A stretch of DNA of 64,000 nt from Leptospira stimsonii (lineage in GTDB: Bacteria > Spirochaetota > Leptospiria > Leptospirales > Leptospiraceae), in assembly GCF_003545885.1 (NCBI RefSeq), contig NZ_QHCT01000006.1, positions 124,001 to 188,000 on the forward strand, in the 5' to 3' direction. The translations under genes were made by a program, and so were the position numbers. The first letter of the stretch is position 1. Every line of letters starts with the position of its first letter. The notes beneath the pieces were generated by a model. The model was not told where the DNA came from. It did no database searches and saw only the letters and a list, made by a program, of their open reading frames with translations. Shown one piece after another: positions 60,568 to 64,000 of this stretch.

Positions 60568-62100
60568 ATGAATAAAATGGACATCAATACAAATTTAGCG
60601 GGAAGAAAAGAATGGATCGGGCTCGCCGTGATCTCGCTTCCCTGTTTACTCTACGCAATGGATCTTACCGTCCTCTACCTTGCGGTTCCCCATCTTACCG
60701 AGGATTTAAAACCTTCGGGATCTCAACTCCTTTGGATCGTCGATATCTACGGCTTTATGGTCGCCGGTTTTTTGGTCACGATGGGAACTTTAGGAGATAG
60801 AATCGGAAGAAGAAAACTTCTGATGATCGGTGCTTTTGCTTTCGGAGTGGCCTCGGTACTCGCGGCGTTTTCCAGAACTGCGGAAATGTTGATCGCGACT
60901 AGAGCGCTACTCGGAATCACGGCCGCCACCTTAGCGCCGTCGACCCTATCATTGATTCGTAATATGTTTTTGGATTCGCAGGAAAGAACTTTTGCAATTG
61001 GAATCTGGGGAATGAGTTTTTCCATAGGAGGAGCGATCGGCCCGTTGATCGGAGGATTACTCCTAGAACATTTCTGGTGGGGTTCCGTGTTTCTTCTCAG
61101 CGTCCCTGTCATGATTCTTCTTTTGATCGTAGGCCCGAAACTTTTGCCTGAATTTAAGGATCCGAACGCCGGTAGATTGGATATCCTCAGCGCAGTTCTA
61201 TCCTTAGTTTCCGTCCTTTCCGTGATCTTCGGATTAAAACAAATCGCGGAACACGGTTGGAGTCTTTTGTCCGTTCTGACAATCGTATTAGGATTGTTAG
61301 TTGGAGCGCTCTTTATCCGCAGACAAAAGAATCTAAAAGATCCGATGATCGATCTCGAACTCTTCCGGGTTCCAGCTTTTAGTGCCGCGCTCATCGCGAA
61401 TAGCCTAACGATCTTTGTGGGATTGGGAAGTTTTCTCTTCTCAGCACAGTATCTTCAATTGGTCCTCGGATTATCCCCAATGGAAGCCGGCCTTTGGACT
61501 TTGCCTTCCGCAGGGGGGAACGTTGTAGGATCGATGACGGTACCGATGCTCGTAAGAAAAATTCGCCCAGTCTTGATCGTCGCTGGCGGTTTAATTCTAA
61601 CGGTGATTGGAATGTCGCTCTACTCGCTCGTGGACGAACAAAACGGATTGGCATACATTGTCTTCGGATCGGTGATTCTATCCTTAGGAATCTGCTCGGT
61701 TGTAATTATCGGGACCGATCTCATCGTCGGTTCGGCTCCGCCGGAAAAGGCAGGAGCCGCGGCATCCATTTCCGAAACGGGAACTGAATTCGGAGGAGTT
61801 CTCGGAATCGCAGTGTTGGGTAGCATCGGAACGGCCGTCTATAAAAACCGGATGGAAGGAATCGAGTTGGACGGACTGACTCCCGAGTTAGTGGATGCCG
61901 CCCATGGAACGTTAGGCGCCGCCGTGGCCATAGCAAAAGAATTGCCTGAACAACTCGGACATTCTCTCCTCATTCCCGCCAAACAAGCGTTCACCGATTC
62001 CTTTCAGATAGTCTCGATTCTTTGCGCCGGAATCGCATTGGTTTTGGCGATAACCGTCATCGCATTTCGCAAGAGCTTAGGAAGAGAAGAAGAAGTATGA
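60568..62100 (+). CDS. MFS drug transporter, DHA2 family (SmvA/QacA-like)
   Basis: 510 residues with 14 membrane helices, the DHA2 layout. Motif D1 in LYAMDLTVLYLAVPHL, motif A in GTLGDRIGRRKLL, and the antiporter motif in MSFSIGGAIGPLIGGLL. SmvA/QacA-type proteins export cationic or amphipathic compounds with protons. An AT-rich gap of 104 bases with a TATTAT hexamer allows its own promoter, but the ArsR operator may also control it. Its placement after five ligand-binding proteins suggests that ligand binding and export go together. Confidence 0.88.
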   Translation: MNKMDINTNLAGRKEWIGLAVISLPCLLYAMDLTVLYLAVPHLTEDLKPSGSQLLWIVDIYGFMVAGFLVTMGTLGDRIGRRKLLMIGAFAFGVASVLAAFSRTAEMLIATRALLGITAATLAPSTLSLIRNMFLDSQERTFAIGIWGMSFSIGGAIGPLIGGLLLEHFWWGSVFLLSVPVMILLLIVGPKLLPEFKDPNAGRLDILSAVLSLVSVLSVIFGLKQIAEHGWSLLSVLTIVLGLLVGALFIRRQKNLKDPMIDLELFRVPAFSAALIANSLTIFVGLGSFLFSAQYLQLVLGLSPMEAGLWTLPSAGGNVVGSMTVPMLVRKIRPVLIVAGGLILTVIGMSLYSLVDEQNGLAYIVFGSVILSLGICSVVIIGTDLIVGSAPPEKAGAAASISETGTEFGGVLGIAVLGSIGTAVYKNRMEGIELDGLTPELVDAAHGTLGAAVAIAKELPEQLGHSLLIPAKQAFTDSFQIVSILCAGIALVLAITVIAFRKSLGREEEV

Positions 62101-62983
62101 ATAGGAAAACTCCGTCGCTCAACCGCTTTCAAGAATGACAAGGAACCAAAAGGGAGATCCGCATATTCTTTTGAAACAATAGAATCAAGGAAGCATTCAC
62201 AGTATGGAAAAGTTCAAGGGGAGATCTGAAAGACCGTGAGATTAAAAAGTGCACTCGAAAAAACAAGAACCGAAATCAGAAGCAACTGATGAGAACCGTC
62301 TAAGAAAAAAATGAAAGTAGAGATCGACATAGAAACTTTGAAAGTTCTTTCGGAAAATTCATCCAATCAAAAGAAAGAAATGGGAAAGCTATTGTATCAC
62401 CCCTCTGTTTTAAAAAACGGGAGTCTTCCCGCGAAAAATCCGGAAAAGCAACTTAGAAAAGATTACATTTCTATGATACAGTCTCTTTTATTTTAAAGAA
62501 TGGGAACTCTAAGGAATGAAACCGAAAGAAATAAATTTCGAGCATGGAAATATCAGCACGAACGTCGCCGCACTCCTACTCAAGACTCATCGTGGGAGGA
62601 CTTTAAATCCAATTCAAAATGAAGCTGGTTTGACAAGATTCTCCTCCCTCATTTATCGAACCAGATGAGTTTTCGGATCGAAAACTTCGTTCCTCCTTGT
62701 CTTCTTCGCAGATTTTTTTTGCGGATTTTTCGTGACTGTCGGCAATGACATTCGCCTAACAGTGATTCAAATTTTTATAACGATGTTCGTTGCGTTTTTT
62801 ATGATGTATGCAAAGGACCCATTCCAAATAAAAAGCCTGGCCTTTCGGTCTCGGTCTTTCGATTCATCCTGGGGAGTGGAAAATTCTCACCGGATCAATC
62901 TATACTTCCGAAATTCAAAAAAATAAAATCCGAAAGGGAACTTCTTTTTCGGAAAAGAGTGGAAATCGTGTCGAAGTCAGAAA
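62101..62983. other. 883-bp region with only doubtful short ORFs
   Basis: Three short frames are open: 62311-62496 (61 aa), 62516-62668 (50 aa, ending GLTRFSSLIYRTR) and about 62669-62926 (hydrophobic, with VIQIFITMFVAFFMMYA). None has a strong ribosome binding site or family motif. The second and third follow each other in different frames and may be remains of one lost gene. Confidence 0.4.
62311..62496 (+). CDS. hypothetical small protein
   Basis: 61 residues (MKVEIDIETLKVLSENSSNQ...), charged and soluble, with an A-rich stretch but no clear ribosome binding site ahead. No family recognised. Its coding status is uncertain. Confidence 0.3.
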   Translation: MKVEIDIETLKVLSENSSNQKKEMGKLLYHPSVLKNGSLPAKNPEKQLRKDYISMIQSLLF

Positions 62984-64000
62984 ATGATTTCCAATCTAAG
63001 CTGGAACGTTATGAATCACTCTAAATCCAAAAGTCGAAGCTTAAACTCACACGGAACGATTTCGGACATAAGCGCGGAAATCCGATCCGGAAAAATTTCT
63101 CCCGTTGACATTGTAAAAAACTGTTTTTCAAGAATCGAAAAACTCAATAAGAATCTCAACGCATTCATAACCGTACTCGGCGAACAGGCCATCGAAGAAG
63201 CGAAGGTAGCGGAAAAAGAAATTCAGAACGGAAACTGGAAAGGTCCGCTTCACGGTATTCCGATCGGGATCAAAGATATGTTCGATACGGCGGGGATTCG
63301 AACGACTGCCGGCTTTGAACACTTTCAAAATCGATTTCCGAAGCGGGATGCGGTAGCGGTAACAAAACTCAAAGAAGCCGGGGCGATCGTAATCGGAAAA
63401 ACGAATATGCACGAACTTGCGATAGGAACTACTTCGATCGAAAGCTATTTCGGCTCCGTGCACAACCCTTGGAATCGGCAATACATCGCAGGGGGTTCCT
63501 CGGGAGGCTCTGCAGTCGCCGTCGCATCCGGATTTTGTTATGCGACATTAGATACGGACGCGATCGGTTCCTGTAGATTGCCGGCCGCCTGTTGCGGGGT
63601 AACCGGATTCAAACCGAGCTACGGATTAGTAAACTTGGAAGGAGTTCTTGCCGGCGAAAAAGCGGACGAGAAAATATTAAGAATCGCTCATGCGGCATTC
63701 ATGGCTCGTAGTGCACTTGACGTAAAAATTTTAATGGACGTATTCTTAAATCACGAAACGAAATCGGAAATCGCATCCTCCCTAAATTCCAAATTTAGAA
63801 TCGGATACGTTCTCAATTTTCACGCGACCGAAGAAATACGAAGTACGTTTCAAAAGACGAGGGACGTTCTTTTTTCTTTGGGTCATTCGTTTCAAGAAAC
63901 CGAACTGGATATCTCGCCGAATTTCGATTCTAAAACCATGGAACAAGACAGAAAGGAAGTGAATCGACTTTTCTTTCAGGAAGTCGATCTTCTTATCCTT
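62984..64000 (+). CDS. amidase signature family protein (3' partial)
   Basis: Runs off the right edge; 339 residues are visible from ATG 62984, with ATG 63011 an equally good start. Amidase signature: catalytic Lys in IGIKDMFDTAGI, the cis-Ser in YIAGGSSGGSAVAVA, and the nucleophile region TDAIGSCRLPAACCGVTGFKPSYG, where the usual TDTGGSIR is changed slightly but the Ser is kept. Such enzymes hydrolyse amides and include GatA; the absence of gatC/gatB nearby and the altered signature favour a stand-alone amidase. Confidence 0.85.
   Translation, partial: MISNLSWNVMNHSKSKSRSLNSHGTISDISAEIRSGKISPVDIVKNCFSRIEKLNKNLNAFITVLGEQAIEEAKVAEKEIQNGNWKGPLHGIPIGIKDMFDTAGIRTTAGFEHFQNRFPKRDAVAVTKLKEAGAIVIGKTNMHELAIGTTSIESYFGSVHNPWNRQYIAGGSSGGSAVAVASGFCYATLDTDAIGSCRLPAACCGVTGFKPSYGLVNLEGVLAGEKADEKILRIAHAAFMARSALDVKILMDVFLNHETKSEIASSLNSKFRIGYVLNFHATEEIRSTFQKTRDVLFSLGHSFQETELDISPNFDSKTMEQDRKEVNRLFFQEVDLLIL

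Overview
This window looks like chromosomal DNA from a Leptospira species, probably of the pathogen-related lineage. The call rests on four things: many lipoproteins with loose spirochaete-type lipoboxes, frequent TTG/GTG starts, moderate GC with AT-rich spacers, and a tRNA-Ile/tRNA-Ala pair that is not inside an rRNA operon. It is an inference from style and gene content; no marker gene settles the species. No rRNA, CRISPR array, prophage or complete insertion sequence was seen.

Layout. 1-8.2 kb: lipoproteins, a membrane-anchored coiled-coil protein, a frameshifted small gene, a lipoprotein with two amidase-like domains, an ammonium-transporter/chemoreceptor fusion, a small HD hydrolase of the alarmone-hydrolase type and a decayed lipoprotein gene. 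8.2-15.7 kb, minus strand: a PhyH-type oxygenase, a chemoreceptor, Dps, a DegT-type sugar aminotransferase and Lon with a TTG start and a lysine-rich tail. 15.7-16.6 kb has no gene but carries a 56-bp tandem repeat. 16.6-28.6 kb: a VOC protein, a pectinacetylesterase/Notum-like lipoprotein, two further lipoproteins, a large exported protein of unknown role, beta-carbonic anhydrase, a zinc alcohol dehydrogenase, a thioesterase, a SugE/Gdx-type exporter, a GST and a membrane histidine kinase.

28.7-33.6 kb is a minus-strand run: strictosidine-synthase-like propeller (possible lactonase), ArsR regulator, acyl-CoA dehydrogenase, APH-fold kinase, DUF6285-type small protein and histidine phosphatase. 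The kinase/small protein/dehydrogenase trio resembles the LvaA/LvaB/LvaC set for 4-hydroxyacyl-CoA breakdown, and a lactonase upstream would make a coherent gamma-lactone to beta-oxidation route.

33.9-48.2 kb: a cNMP-binding protein/acyltransferase/propeller-lipoprotein operon, tRNA-Ile and tRNA-Ala, a flavoprotein fused to a NapH-like iron-sulfur membrane module, an AT-rich patch with three related mini-lipoproteins and a cupin lipoprotein, a phospholipid cassette (CDP-alcohol transferase, DAG-kinase-like, CdsA), a fatty acid desaturase, a crotonase remnant, a TetR/metallo-beta-lactamase pair with a recognisable operator, and a second histidine kinase.

48.8-64 kb: ThiM, a Cys-rich repeat protein, a Ste24-like protease, proline dehydrogenase plus P5C dehydrogenase, a methyltransferase and a thioesterase. 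Then comes an ArsR-DoxX-(SRPBCC x5)-MFS locus, headed by a regular AACC/GGTT operator that covers the regulator's start codon. An amidase gene runs off the right edge.
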